From Aquimarina mytili (GTDB lineage Bacteria; Bacteroidota; Bacteroidia; Flavobacteriales; Flavobacteriaceae), in the NCBI RefSeq assembly GCF_016735115.1, contig NZ_JAERQJ010000005.1, positions 124,001 through 188,000 of the forward strand: DNA of 64,000 nucleotides, in the 5' to 3' direction. Shown piece by piece: positions 1-9,730 of this stretch. The position numbers and the translations under genes are program-made. Each line of letters begins with the position of its first letter. The stretch's first letter is position 1. A model generated the notes under the pieces. That model was not told where the DNA came from. It worked only from the letters and a program-made list of their open reading frames with translations, and did not search any database.

Positions 1-1458
1 ATTTTCAAAACCATTCAAGGACTCTATCCTTGATTCCATGACGGTAACGTCTCCCATTTTTTTCATAAAGGCTAATGAAGCTAATACTAAACCTATACCT
101 ACAGCATAGACCAAATCCCAAAATACTGAAAGTACTAAAACAATTATCATAATGATAACCTCAATTTTTGGCATACTAGGAATTGCTTTTAGGCCTTTAT
201 AATCCATAACTCCAATACCAACAGTGATTAAAATCCCGGCAAGTACAGCCGCTGGGATTTGTGATGCTATGGGACCAAGAGCCAATAAAACGATTAGTAG
301 TAGAACTCCTGCTATCATACCAGACAACCTTGTTTTTCCTCCTGCATTTATATTCACAACGGTTCTTATTGTTGCACCAGCTCCCGGGATTCCTCCAAAA
401 ATAGCTGCTATACTATTTCCTATCCCCTGACCTATCAATTCTTTTGTAGGATTATGCTTTGTTTTTGTCATATTATCGGCTACCACAGAAGTTAACAAAG
501 AATCTATAGCTCCTAAAAAGGATAACGATAACGCTGTAAAAAAATAAGGAAATATCGTATCTAAATTAAAATTGGTAATGATTGATAAATTAGGAACCGG
601 AAAGCCGCTGGGAATTTTTTCAATAGGCCTATAATCTAACCCTAAACCATAGGCTGCTCCAGAAACAATTAATAATGCCACTAGAGTGCTGGGCACTGCT
701 GTAGTGATTTTTTTAAATCCATAAATAATTACTATGGTCATCAAACATAAAATCAGTTCTAGATAACTTATACTTTTTATCGCTCTAGGCAGACTTCTAA
801 TCGAACCCAAAACACCAGAAGCCCTACTATTTGCTAGGGCTTCTGCTTCGAGATATATTTCATCATCCGTAATTTTCTCTGCCCTTCTAATGGTTTCTCT
901 AAAGTCTTCTAAAACCAGAATTCCTTCTCCAGCTTCATCTATTAGTATTTTATCAAGAATTACTTCTTCTGCCTGCGGTTTAAATGTTTCAACATAAGCT
1001 TTGTCATCTTTTGGATAATATCCAAGAGCGGGCAATATTTGAGTAATCAAAATCATCACTCCAATCGCCGTCATAAATCCAGATACCACAGGATAAGGTA
1101 TATATCTAATGTATTTACCAATGCCAATAGCTCCTAAACCAATTTGGATTAATCCTGCCAAAAGAAAAACCGTAAGGATCGCTGGCAATGCTTTTTCAAC
1201 ATCACCATTATTTGCACCAATTAACCCAGCAATTACCAACATACTTACAGCAGTCATTGGTGCTGTAGGGCCAGAAATCTGAGTGTTTGTACCGCCAAAT
1301 AACGCAGCAAAAAAACTGATAAAAATAGCTCCATACAATCCCGCACTTGGTCCTAATCCAGAAGAAACTCCAAATGCTAATGCCAAAGGTAAAGCTACAA
1401 TTCCGGCAGTTAATCCTCCGAACGTATCTCCTCTAAGATTACTAAAAAAACCTTTCAT
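1..1458 (-). CDS. SulP-family anion permease (partial, C-terminus beyond window)
   Basis: This open frame of 486 codons reads leftward off the window edge with no stop. It begins MKGFFSNLRGDTFGGLTAG, the usual SulP start, and carries many hydrophobic segments with the conserved SulP features FGVSSGLGPSAGLYGA and, later, GIPGAGATIRTVVN. A charged insert of about 60 residues (roughly 145-205) interrupts the membrane core. SulP proteins move sulfate, bicarbonate or other anions with Na+ or H+. The missing C-terminus should hold a STAS domain. It follows a beta-carbonic anhydrase gene by 116 bp, so bicarbonate is the likelier substrate; that is inference from context. Confidence 0.9.
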   Translation of the reverse strand, partial: MKGFFSNLRGDTFGGLTAGIVALPLALAFGVSSGLGPSAGLYGAIFISFFAALFGGTNTQISGPTAPMTAVSMLVIAGLIGANNGDVEKALPAILTVFLLAGLIQIGLGAIGIGKYIRYIPYPVVSGFMTAIGVMILITQILPALGYYPKDDKAYVETFKPQAEEVILDKILIDEAGEGILVLEDFRETIRRAEKITDDEIYLEAEALANSRASGVLGSIRSLPRAIKSISYLELILCLMTIVIIYGFKKITTAVPSTLVALLIVSGAAYGLGLDYRPIEKIPSGFPVPNLSIITNFNLDTIFPYFFTALSLSFLGAIDSLLTSVVADNMTKTKHNPTKELIGQGIGNSIAAIFGGIPGAGATIRTVVNINAGGKTRLSGMIAGVLLLIVLLALGPIASQIPAAVLAGILITVGIGVMDYKGLKAIPSMPKIEVIIMIIVLVLSVFWDLVYAVGIGLVLASLAFMKKMGDVTVMESRIESLNGFEN

Positions 1459-1513
1459 ATCTTGCTATCTTTTGATTTTAATCATAAATAATAGTATAAC
1501 TATCAAAATTAGC

Positions 1514-1552
1514 AAAAAAAAAGAGCCGATATACATTTATTTCAGCTCTTTT
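1514..1552 (-). terminator. Intrinsic terminator after carbonic anhydrase
   Basis: On the minus strand an 8-bp stem AAAAGAGC/GCTCTTTT (1545-1552 with 1519-1526) closes an 18-nt loop and runs into a T tract. It lies just past the carbonic anhydrase stop, so the next SulP gene may have its own promoter or depend on readthrough. The large loop lowers confidence. Confidence 0.5.
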
Positions 1553-1574
1553 ATGAAAATTTCAATAAACTTGA

Positions 1575-2207
1575 TTAGCTCTCAAAAAAGGTTACTTTTC
1601 CGTTACTAATATCATACATTCCTCCAAGGATTAGTATTTCATTATTATCCTCCATTTCTCTAAGTACTTCACTATCTTTTCTAATGTTATCAATAGTCAT
1701 ATGTACATTTTTAACAGCAACTTCATTTACGAAATCAATATTTTTCGAGTTTCTCGATGAAGGATCCGATGGTTCGGTTACTGCTTCAACAGCAGGTTTG
1801 ATTTTGCTAATAAGTGCAGTCAGGTTCCCTAATTTAGCATCATCACAAGCGCCTTTTACTGCACCGCAGGCAGTATGCCCCAAAACCAGAACCAATTTGG
1901 TTCCAGCTAGTTTACATGCAAATTCCATGCTTCCTAGAATATCTTCGTTAACAAAGTTACCCGCAACTCTAGCGCTGAAAATATCACCAATCCCCTGGTC
2001 AAAAATCAACTCAGAAGATACCCTTGAGTCGATACAACTTAATATTGTAGCAAAAGGAAACTGACCACTTTTAGTATCTGCTACTTGTTCCAACAAATCT
2101 CTATCAGCATGCATTTTCTTTTGAAATCTTTCATTCCCTTCTTTTAATAATGCCACAGCTCCTTTTGGCGTTATTGATGCTTGAGTTTCTTTTGTATGTG
2201 CTTTCAT
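1575..2207 (-). CDS. Beta-class carbonic anhydrase
   Basis: This 210-residue protein interconverts CO2 and bicarbonate. The zinc site of the beta class is complete: C58-I-D60-S-R62 supplies Cys and the Asp/Arg dyad, and H111-T-A-C114-G supplies the other two ligands. The flanking VAGNFVN stretch is also typical. There is no signal peptide, so it is expected in the cytoplasm. It starts 10 bp after the upstream SulP gene stops, which implies cotranscription, and a second SulP gene follows. Placed between two anion permeases, it probably hydrates or dehydrates imported inorganic carbon. Confidence 0.95.
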   Translation of the reverse strand: MKAHTKETQASITPKGAVALLKEGNERFQKKMHADRDLLEQVADTKSGQFPFATILSCIDSRVSSELIFDQGIGDIFSARVAGNFVNEDILGSMEFACKLAGTKLVLVLGHTACGAVKGACDDAKLGNLTALISKIKPAVEAVTEPSDPSSRNSKNIDFVNEVAVKNVHMTIDNIRKDSEVLREMEDNNEILILGGMYDISNGKVTFFES

Positions 2208-2217
2208 AATAATCTAT

Positions 2218-3804
2218 TTACGCTGATTTTGGTCTTAATTTAAAAAATTGAATATAACTTTCAGGGTTTTCAACTTCCCCTCTTTCTGAAATAAGTTTAA
2301 TATCGATATGTCTACCTTTTGCTTTTTCAGAAAAATCTTCTAGAATTTCTAAAATATCATTATCCAGATATCTCGTCTTTCTAACATCCAAAGTAAGATA
2401 CGTATCTTCTGGTAATTGATCAAGTTCTTTTAGAATAGCTCCCTTATTAAAAAAGGTAACCTCTTCTGCCAATGTCATTTTTACTCTGTGTTTCCCATTA
2501 CTAACATCTTCAATATGCAAGAAATGTGAGTTTTGGTAGCTTTTATATAGAATAACAACAATTCCGACCATAAGTCCTAAGCCAATACCCCATAATAAAT
2601 CGATAAAAACAATTCCTAATATAGTTACTATAAAAGGCACAAATTGTTTTCTACCTGCACTCCACATGGCCTTAAAAGTAGAAGGTTTTGCCAATTTATA
2701 TCCTACTATTAGTAATACTGCTGCTAAAACCGACAACGGAATCATATTTAATAAACGAGGTATTAAAATCACCGATATCAACAAAAAGAATCCATGAATT
2801 ATAGCCGACATTTTAGTCTTACCTCCAGACTGTATGTTCGCTGAACTTCTTACAATTACCTGGGTAATAGGCAACCCTCCGATCATACCCGAAATAATAT
2901 TACCGGTTCCTTGCGCAAATAGCTCTTTGTTAGTTGGAGTTACTCGTTTTTCAGGATCCAACTTATCTGTTGCTTCAACACAAAGTAATGTTTCTAAACT
3001 AGCTACCAAAGCTATTGTAAATGCTGTTATCCATATATCTGTATTACCTATAACGGCAAAATTAGGAAAGCTAAACTGACCTAAGAATGAAGAAAAATCT
3101 CCAGGAATAGGTACACTAACCAAATGTTCTTTAGAGATACTCAGTCCTTCGCTATCCACAGTAAAAGCATAAAAAAGTATCCCAATCACTACCGCAACCA
3201 AGGGTCCTTGAACCAATTGAAATATTTTGGCTTTCTTAACCAGAACCTTATCCCATAGAATCAATATTGCCAAACCAACAATGGCGATTATAGTAGATCC
3301 CAAACTAATGGATTTAAAAGCATTAATAATTCCAGAAAATGTATTCCCCCCATCGGTTTGAAAGAAAGAAAAATCTCCTTCAGGAGCCGCATCGTATCCA
3401 AAGAAATGTGGGATTTGTTTTAGAATTATAATAATCCCTATACCTGTTAGCATTCCTTTAATAACAGAGGAAGGAAAATAATATCCTATAACCCCTAATT
3501 TCAATACTCCAAAAAGAATTTGAATTAAGCCACCCAATACTACGGCAACCAAAAAGTTTTCGTAACCTCCTAATGTTCCAATTGACGCAAGCACTATTGC
3601 CGCTAATCCAGCCGCAGGGCCACTTACTCCAATCTGAGAACCACTCAAGGCTCCAACAACAATACCACCTACAATTCCCGCGATTAAGCCAGAAAAAAGT
3701 GGAGCTCCACTAGCTAATGCAATACCCAAACATAAGGGCAAGGCAACAAAAAATACTACAATACTAGCCGGTAGATCATTTTTTAAATTCTTAAAAATGT
3801 TCAT
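2218..3804 (-). CDS. SulP-family permease with C-terminal STAS domain
   Basis: This 528-residue protein is a full-length SulP transporter. It has a signature start (LPLCLGIALASGAPLFSG), about ten or more hydrophobic segments to roughly residue 415, and a cytoplasmic STAS domain at roughly 425-520 with the TLDVRKTRYLDND strand-helix. It differs clearly from the other SulP protein in this window, so the two are not recent duplicates. The carbonic anhydrase follows by 10 bp. Bicarbonate uptake of the BicA type is the favoured role; sulfate transport cannot be excluded, although no sulfur-assimilation gene is adjacent. Confidence 0.93.
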   Translation of the reverse strand: MNIFKNLKNDLPASIVVFFVALPLCLGIALASGAPLFSGLIAGIVGGIVVGALSGSQIGVSGPAAGLAAIVLASIGTLGGYENFLVAVVLGGLIQILFGVLKLGVIGYYFPSSVIKGMLTGIGIIIILKQIPHFFGYDAAPEGDFSFFQTDGGNTFSGIINAFKSISLGSTIIAIVGLAILILWDKVLVKKAKIFQLVQGPLVAVVIGILFYAFTVDSEGLSISKEHLVSVPIPGDFSSFLGQFSFPNFAVIGNTDIWITAFTIALVASLETLLCVEATDKLDPEKRVTPTNKELFAQGTGNIISGMIGGLPITQVIVRSSANIQSGGKTKMSAIIHGFFLLISVILIPRLLNMIPLSVLAAVLLIVGYKLAKPSTFKAMWSAGRKQFVPFIVTILGIVFIDLLWGIGLGLMVGIVVILYKSYQNSHFLHIEDVSNGKHRVKMTLAEEVTFFNKGAILKELDQLPEDTYLTLDVRKTRYLDNDILEILEDFSEKAKGRHIDIKLISERGEVENPESYIQFFKLRPKSA

Positions 3805-3944
3805 AGTTTTTAAAATTAAGTTTTAGCTCCCATTAGAGAAACAGGAACAATCGAATAAAATTGATTTGAGATAATCCAAAACGATAGTAATGTTTAACTA
3901 ACTCATGTTAAACTTTATATTCTGAATTATAATGCCAAAATGTA

Positions 3945-4268
3945 TTATGAATACTTTGGAGGTGGTGTTTTATGCTCCAGATATACTGAGGAATTTCTAG
4001 CGTAACAATCAGGATATGATTTAAAAATCAAATCAACTATAGCCATTGGTTTTTCGTCAAAATCCTGAGTGATCTTATCTTTTTCTTTAAAATCTTCTTT
4101 TTCTGAGTTTTCTTTCTCTTTCTGTTCAGAAGTATCCATTTCTTCTAAGGCAATAGATGTTTTTTCATCAGAAAGATAGAAATCAAATACTCCCATAGCA
4201 TAATTGGATATATTTAACATAAATCCAAATACAATTAAAAACCGGATTATCTGAAGTTTACTCGTCAC
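3945..4268 (-). CDS. Small membrane-anchored or exported protein of unknown function
   Basis: I do not recognise this 107-residue protein. A hydrophobic N-terminal helix (about residues 8-26) could be a signal peptide or anchor. A very charged Glu/Lys-rich stretch follows (about 40-72), then a C-terminal tail ending in HKTPPPKYS. It lies upstream of the SulP-carbonic anhydrase pair on the same strand, separated by 140 bp, so it may or may not share their transcript. Confidence 0.6.
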   Translation of the reverse strand: MTSKLQIIRFLIVFGFMLNISNYAMGVFDFYLSDEKTSIALEEMDTSEQKEKENSEKEDFKEKDKITQDFDEKPMAIVDLIFKSYPDCYARNSSVYLEHKTPPPKYS

Positions 4269-4495
4269 TTACTTTTATTTGAATCACAAAAATAATAGTA
4301 TTGCTTTCAAAATGTGTTAAATGAATTGTTAAATTCTTTAAACAATTGTGCTTATGTGATATTTTTTGGCAATATAGCGATTTTTCAATTGGACAAACCT
4401 AAATCTTCTTTGTATATCGTTACTTAAAAATCAATTCATTACATAATGGGTTTTGAAATAATTTCCGTATTATCTACAAACTATTTGTCGTTACC

Positions 4496-4948
4496 ATGTA
4501 TATCCAATTAATCCTATATTTAGCTTTTATTTCAATAATATCCCTAAACATTCAGGAACAACAGGTAATTAATAGCTATTATGAGTATGTAAATTCTACC
4601 AACCCTGGAGAAGATTCTCCATCTAAATGCGATTGTGATTATAAAAAAATTGAATTGTACCTCTCCAAAGATTTTTCTTTCCTATTAAGAGAGCAAAAGG
4701 GTCGGCTCACCATTCTTTCACTTGATTCATTATACGGCACCTGGCAAATTAACCCTCTAAACGAACTACAACTTAATATAGATTCTGTAATTACAGACTC
4801 TAATACTATCATCCCTGATTTTTTACATAGCAAAACCAAAAAGTTTAGCCCGCCCCGAATAGAAAAAATAAAAATTACCAAACATCAATTGCTTTATGAT
4901 TATGATAAAGTTTTGCTTCCAAAAGGAAAGACTATTGAGCTACGATAA
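4496..4948 (+). CDS. Exported protein of unknown function
   Basis: This 150-residue protein is not recognised. A hydrophobic segment at residues 3-18 looks like a signal peptide. The remainder alternates short beta-type segments, including a SLYGTWQINPLNELQLNID stretch that resembles the strand pattern of small lipocalin-like or NlpE-like folds; that likeness is weak. Residues 44-46 form a Cys-Asp-Cys. It lies 32 bp before an alpha/beta hydrolase gene and is probably cotranscribed with it. Confidence 0.6.
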   Translation: MYIQLILYLAFISIISLNIQEQQVINSYYEYVNSTNPGEDSPSKCDCDYKKIELYLSKDFSFLLREQKGRLTILSLDSLYGTWQINPLNELQLNIDSVITDSNTIIPDFLHSKTKKFSPPRIEKIKITKHQLLYDYDKVLLPKGKTIELR

Positions 4949-4980
4949 GACAAGTTTTTAACTCAAAAAAAGATCTAAAA

Positions 4981-5919
4981 ATGAAGAAGATCTATACCAT
5001 TTTTAAATATATCGTTTTGGTGCTGGGGATATTGCTTAGTATCTCCATACTTCTTGGATATACTAATCTTGGCAATTTATCGCACAAACAAAATCCAGCA
5101 GATACGTTTGTAACTATCGAAAATGAAAAAATCAGAGTTTCACAAAAAGGAAGCGGAAAAGATATATTATTTATTCATGGTAGTCCAGGTTTAATTGAAG
5201 ATTGGAATGATATAGCCGATACACTTGCAAAACAATATAGAGTAACTTCTTTTGACAGGCCAGGGCATGGATTTAGTTCTTCTAAAGAATATACATATCA
5301 CATAAAAGATAATGCCCTTTTGGTAGAACAATTGATTTCTCAATTAAATCTAAAAAATCCCTTAATCGTCGGGCACTCGTATGGGGGTTCAACAGCGGCT
5401 TATATGGCTGCACATTCAAACACAAATAATCGCCATTATATAATTATTGATTCGCCGTTATATACATCGCGATCAAGAACAATTTATAAGCTCATTTCTA
5501 CCCCAATAATCGGCAAAGGAATTGCTCTTTTAGCTTCGTATACCATTGCAAATAATCAAATAAGAGATGGCTTGACCACAATATTTCAGAATACTCCTGA
5601 AGAAAAAGTGGAACAACTTATAAAAGAAAGGCAAAGGATTTGGTCTCAACCTAAAGTAATCTACACAAAATCCATGGAGTCTCTTCATTATCAAGAAGAT
5701 CTTAATGCGATATCGCACAAGTACAAAAATATAAACGCCTCGATTACCTTGATCACAGGAAAAGATTCATTAAAAACCCTAAGGAAAGACTGTGAAAGAT
5801 TTCATATAGAAGTCCCAAATTCTGAACTTATACTTTTGGATAAAACCGGGCATTATATTCAATTTGACAGGTCCCAAGATGTTATTGAAATCATACGTAG
5901 TAAGATGGAACTAAATTAA
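4981..5919 (+). CDS. Alpha/beta hydrolase with N-terminal membrane anchor
   Basis: This 312-residue protein carries a hydrophobic helix at residues 8-28, then an alpha/beta-hydrolase fold. It shows the oxyanion segment FIHGSPG (64-70), FDRPGHG (91-97), the nucleophile elbow GHSYGG with S133, and a C-terminal catalytic histidine in TGHYIQFD (H291). The acid is probably the Asp in ITGKDSL. The anchor suggests activity at the membrane, likely outside the cytoplasm. The substrate cannot be read from sequence. The small exported protein upstream is likely cotranscribed. Confidence 0.9.
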   Translation: MKKIYTIFKYIVLVLGILLSISILLGYTNLGNLSHKQNPADTFVTIENEKIRVSQKGSGKDILFIHGSPGLIEDWNDIADTLAKQYRVTSFDRPGHGFSSSKEYTYHIKDNALLVEQLISQLNLKNPLIVGHSYGGSTAAYMAAHSNTNNRHYIIIDSPLYTSRSRTIYKLISTPIIGKGIALLASYTIANNQIRDGLTTIFQNTPEEKVEQLIKERQRIWSQPKVIYTKSMESLHYQEDLNAISHKYKNINASITLITGKDSLKTLRKDCERFHIEVPNSELILLDKTGHYIQFDRSQDVIEIIRSKMELN

Positions 5920-5978
5920 TCCATACGCATAAGATTTCACTTTTTGTGATGTCATTATAAATTCCTAATTTAATAGTA

Positions 5979-7184
5979 TTGGAAAAAACGTCTTCAAATA
6001 GGATAGTAATTATTGATGCTCTAAGGGGTTTTGCCCTTGCTGGAGTGGCACTAGTACATATGACCGAACAATATATTGCCTCTGCACCTACCGATAACTT
6101 AATGGAGATTACCAATGGTACAATTGATCAGATTCTTAGTGGGGCTATTGGATTTTTAATTATTGGTAAATTTTTTGCTCTTTTCTCTATTCTTTTCGGC
6201 CTAAGTTTTTTTATCCAAATGGATGCTGCCGCTAAACGCGGACAAAACTTTGCAGGTCGATTTTTATGGAGAGTATTTTTACTTTTTGTTATAGGATATA
6301 CTCATCATCTTTTTTACAAAGGAGATATTTTAACCATCTATGCACTTCTTGCCCCTTTTCTTATTCCTTTTTACAAAGTAAATAACAAATGGATTTTGTT
6401 AACCGCAGGGCTATTTTTGCTGAGTATTCCACGATTTATTTCTTATTCTATACTGGGTACAGAAAGCGCTTTTGGCTTTTCATCATTTACTGATTTTAAC
6501 AGCGAATTAAATACATCATATATACAAACGCTCAAAGAGGGGAGTTTGAACCAGGTATTTGCAAAAAATGCTGGTCAGGGAATGCTTCAAAAAATGGATT
6601 TTCAGATTGGCTTTTTTGCCCGATTTTATCTAACGTTTGGTTATTTTTTAATCGGTCTCTGGTTGGGTAAAATAGGGTTGTTTCAAAATGTAAAAGAAAG
6701 GGTACCCTTAGTAAAAAAGTGGTTAAAAAGAGCGAGCATCGCTTTTGGTATTGCATTACTCGTTACTGCGGGTTTCTTTGCAATGAGCCCGCAACCTGTA
6801 GATTTTAATAGCTGGTTGCATATTTTAGGCATTAATGCTTATGATTTATCAAACATTGCGCTTACTACCATTATTTTATGTGGTTTTATATTGATATATA
6901 GAAAAAAATGGGGCGAAAAACGATTGTCTTTTTTTGCACCTTACGGAAGAATGGCACTCACAAATTATGTACTACAATCTATTGTAGGTACTTTTATTTT
7001 ATTTGGTTGGGGCCTTGGATATTTAGGAAAAATCAGAACCTTATATCTTTTTGCTATAGCGATAGCACTAATTGTACTACAAACAATTTTAAGTAAGATT
7101 TGGTTAACATATTTCAAATACGGCCCACTAGAATGGGCATGGCGAAGTGCCACGTATGGAAAACTGCAGCCTTTTAAAAAATAA
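5979..7184 (+). CDS. DUF418 / YeiB-like integral membrane protein (TTG start)
   Basis: This 401-residue protein starts RIVIIDALRGFALAGVALVHM, the hallmark of the DUF418/YeiB group, which is distantly related to membrane acyltransferases. It has about eight to ten hydrophobic helices and a C-terminal FKYGPLEWAWRSATYGK, which is the DUF418 end signature. The frame is closed by a TAA at 5958-5960 and contains no ATG before the conserved domain, so the TTG at 5979 is the best start. It converges on batE with a 2-bp gap. Its substrate is unknown; export or modification of a small molecule has been proposed for relatives. Confidence 0.9.
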   Translation: MEKTSSNRIVIIDALRGFALAGVALVHMTEQYIASAPTDNLMEITNGTIDQILSGAIGFLIIGKFFALFSILFGLSFFIQMDAAAKRGQNFAGRFLWRVFLLFVIGYTHHLFYKGDILTIYALLAPFLIPFYKVNNKWILLTAGLFLLSIPRFISYSILGTESAFGFSSFTDFNSELNTSYIQTLKEGSLNQVFAKNAGQGMLQKMDFQIGFFARFYLTFGYFLIGLWLGKIGLFQNVKERVPLVKKWLKRASIAFGIALLVTAGFFAMSPQPVDFNSWLHILGINAYDLSNIALTTIILCGFILIYRKKWGEKRLSFFAPYGRMALTNYVLQSIVGTFILFGWGLGYLGKIRTLYLFAIAIALIVLQTILSKIWLTYFKYGPLEWAWRSATYGKLQPFKK

Positions 7185-7186
7185 TT

Positions 7187-7936
7187 TTATAACTCTTTTA
7201 GATCTTCTGCGGGAATCCAGCCAATTTTTCCATCGGCAAGCTTTATTTTTTTCCAGTTATTTACGGTCTCTGTAACCTTTACTTTGGTTCCTTCATGAAG
7301 TTCAAATACTTCTTCGCTTCGTAAATTAGGTTCGCTTTTAACCACTGCTTCTTGACTAAAAATAATAGCGAATTGATCGTTTTTTAACGTGTTGTACTGG
7401 TTAAACGCAAAAACCACCCCTAAAATTCCAACAAAAAGCAATAGCCAGGAGCTTACGAAAAACAATCGTTTTCTTGATGAGGTATCTGCAGTGTAGTATA
7501 GAATAAAGAGAATAACAAATAGAACTACACAAAGTACAGAAATCCAAGCCCAATTATCGTAACTAAACATATTTGTAAACCCCTTTATTGTCCTCGAAAC
7601 AAAACCTTCTGGGATAACATCTATAGCATCAATAGTTGCATTTTGGGCAAAAGCCAAATTGTTTTTTATATCTTCATCATTTGGAGCTAATTCTAATGCT
7701 TTTTCATAATAATATATGCTAGGGCCAATGTTACTTACTTTATAATGTGCATTTCCCAAATTATAATATAGTGCGGCAGATTCTTGACCAGAATCCAATA
7801 TGGACCTGTATGTATCTATTGCTTCCTGATATTTTTCTTGATTATATAATGACCCCGCACGTTGAAATGTTTCTTCGTCTTGCGAAAAACCAAGGGCTAT
7901 CATCAAAAATAGTAGTATCTCAATGATCCTTTTCAT
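7187..7936 (-). CDS. batE: BatE: TPR and SH3 domain protein
   Basis: This 249-residue protein has a signal peptide (1-18), two to three tetratricopeptide repeats (about 22-100, with ALYYNLGNAHYKVSNIGPS), two transmembrane helices near 130-185, and a C-terminal bacterial SH3 domain (about 195-249, ending GWIPAEDLKEL). This order is typical of BatE in Bacteroidota. It is the last gene of the bat operon, 5 bp after batD. Bat proteins are thought to form a cell-envelope complex linked to oxidative or envelope stress; the biochemical role remains unclear. Confidence 0.88.
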   Translation of the reverse strand: MKRIIEILLFLMIALGFSQDEETFQRAGSLYNQEKYQEAIDTYRSILDSGQESAALYYNLGNAHYKVSNIGPSIYYYEKALELAPNDEDIKNNLAFAQNATIDAIDVIPEGFVSRTIKGFTNMFSYDNWAWISVLCVVLFVILFILYYTADTSSRKRLFFVSSWLLLFVGILGVVFAFNQYNTLKNDQFAIIFSQEAVVKSEPNLRSEEVFELHEGTKVKVTETVNNWKKIKLADGKIGWIPAEDLKEL

Positions 7937-7941
7937 ATATT

Positions 7942-9708
7942 TTATAATTGTTTGTCTATGGTAGCAATTACTCGAGACGCTTTATCATAATCTTGTTGCA
8001 TAGCTGAAGTTGAAGACGGTGTATATCTTGCAAATTCGCAACTCTCTAATAAGGCAATAAACTCTATAGCAATGGTTGCTTCTACATCTTGTTCTTTTAA
8101 TAATCGTTGTATACGATCTTTACTCATATCACTGGTTTGGATATGTAGTTTTGCTTTTAAATAATTATGTAACGCACGTTCCATAGCAATGTAAAACTCT
8201 TTTTGATTTCCAAGATTTTTCTTGGCTTCAGAAAGATACTTACGCGCTAGCTTATCTGCTTTACGAACTCTATTTCCTTTAACATCACTCAACCGCTCTT
8301 CTCTCTTTTTTCCAAAGAAAAGAAACAACGGGATAGCTAACAATGGGGCTGTAAGTGATATCCAATATGCCGTAGATTTAAAGAAATGTTTTCGTTGTAC
8401 TGGTTTAAGATTTGCACTGGATTTTAAGAATCTAAACTGTGTACTTGCCTGGGTAACTAATTTTTTACCCGTACTATTAGATTCAGAAGTGGTGATCGTA
8501 TTACCTCCATCTGGTCCTGTCTTTACATTAATAACAATCTCATCGGATGTAATTCTTTTATAGGTTTCAGTTTTTAAATCAAAATATGAAAATGAAACCG
8601 CAGGTATGGGATATTTGCCTTTATATTGAGGCACTAATGTGTATGTATCGGATATATTACCACCCATACCGGTTAAGTTAGTTCTAACACGCTCATTATG
8701 CTGTGGCTCGTACTGTTCTAATCCGCTAGGAACAACAAGTTTGGGCAAATCAAATAATTTTAAGTTCCCATTTCCAGAAACAGATACTTTGGCGTCTAAT
8801 GATTCGGTAGCATCTAATTCTGTTTTGTTTGTCGTGACTTTAAACTCAAAAGATCCGACTGCACCCGTAAAATCATCTGGTTTTCCTTGGGTAGGTAGTG
8901 GCTTTACATTAATGGTTCTATTTCCGGCAGCTACAGTTTTATTAACCGTTGAATATAATCGCCCTCCAAAAATATCTCTTCTCTTGGTAGGGACATCTAC
9001 AGAAACGGTAAGCGTGAGAGGTTCAATATTTAGTTTTCCTGTCTTTTGTGGATATAATACCGTTTTACGCAGTACTACATATCGATAAGGCTCACCTTTA
9101 TACTCTCCATTTTCAATTTTGAGCTGCTTCATATCGATCGCTTGACTCCAAAAATCACTATATTTTGGACTGTCTAGCTCTCTCCAATTACTTACACTAA
9201 TTCTGGGGCTAACATAAAGCTTATATACTACCGTTATGGCTTCGTTTAAAAAAGGATTGGCTTTTGAGACTTCAGCAACAAGGTGTAAATTTTCGCTTGC
9301 CACAAAATCAGTATTGTTTCCATCTTTTGGCTTATCAACCGCACCTGTAACTTCTACAGTAACGGGTAGTGTTTTATACGTCTGACCATCGATTTCGATG
9401 GTAGCTTGTTTTATAGTAAACTTCCCCCTACCTCTCGGTTCCAGAAAGTAACTAAATGTCTTAGAGTACGATCGTTTCCCGTTGATCCATGAATTACTTA
9501 TCGATTGATTAGGCCCACCTACTACCGTAAATCCTAAAAATGACGGAGGGGTAAAATTGTCTCCATCTTTATTCATTTCAAAATCTACACGTAATCTTTC
9601 ATTAACCCCTAACTTTTTCTTACTCACTTTGGCTTCAAACGTTACCTGTGCCACTGTAAGCTGAGTTACGGTCAGAAACAATGTTAGAAAAATTAGTTTT
9701 AGTTTCAT
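7942..9708 (-). CDS. batD: BatD family protein
   Basis: This 588-residue protein has a signal peptide (1-20), a long beta-rich periplasmic region with several Ig-like domains (about 22-440; FLEPRGRGKFTI is a BatD signature), one transmembrane helix near 450-470, and a C-terminal cytoplasmic helical region. Length and order fit the BatD oxygen-tolerance family. It sits between batC and batE and probably supports the BatA/BatB von Willebrand complex in the inner membrane. The gap to batC upstream holds a degraded palindromic repeat. Confidence 0.9.
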   Translation of the reverse strand: MKLKLIFLTLFLTVTQLTVAQVTFEAKVSKKKLGVNERLRVDFEMNKDGDNFTPPSFLGFTVVGGPNQSISNSWINGKRSYSKTFSYFLEPRGRGKFTIKQATIEIDGQTYKTLPVTVEVTGAVDKPKDGNNTDFVASENLHLVAEVSKANPFLNEAITVVYKLYVSPRISVSNWRELDSPKYSDFWSQAIDMKQLKIENGEYKGEPYRYVVLRKTVLYPQKTGKLNIEPLTLTVSVDVPTKRRDIFGGRLYSTVNKTVAAGNRTINVKPLPTQGKPDDFTGAVGSFEFKVTTNKTELDATESLDAKVSVSGNGNLKLFDLPKLVVPSGLEQYEPQHNERVRTNLTGMGGNISDTYTLVPQYKGKYPIPAVSFSYFDLKTETYKRITSDEIVINVKTGPDGGNTITTSESNSTGKKLVTQASTQFRFLKSSANLKPVQRKHFFKSTAYWISLTAPLLAIPLFLFFGKKREERLSDVKGNRVRKADKLARKYLSEAKKNLGNQKEFYIAMERALHNYLKAKLHIQTSDMSKDRIQRLLKEQDVEATIAIEFIALLESCEFARYTPSSTSAMQQDYDKASRVIATIDKQL

Positions 9709-9730
9709 TTTAAATTCTATGTTTTATGTC

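Noticed and set aside
8222..9088. Two plus-strand frames (113 and 149 codons) within batD
   Set aside because: They are shadows of batD in another frame, with no signal peptide, motif or ribosome site.
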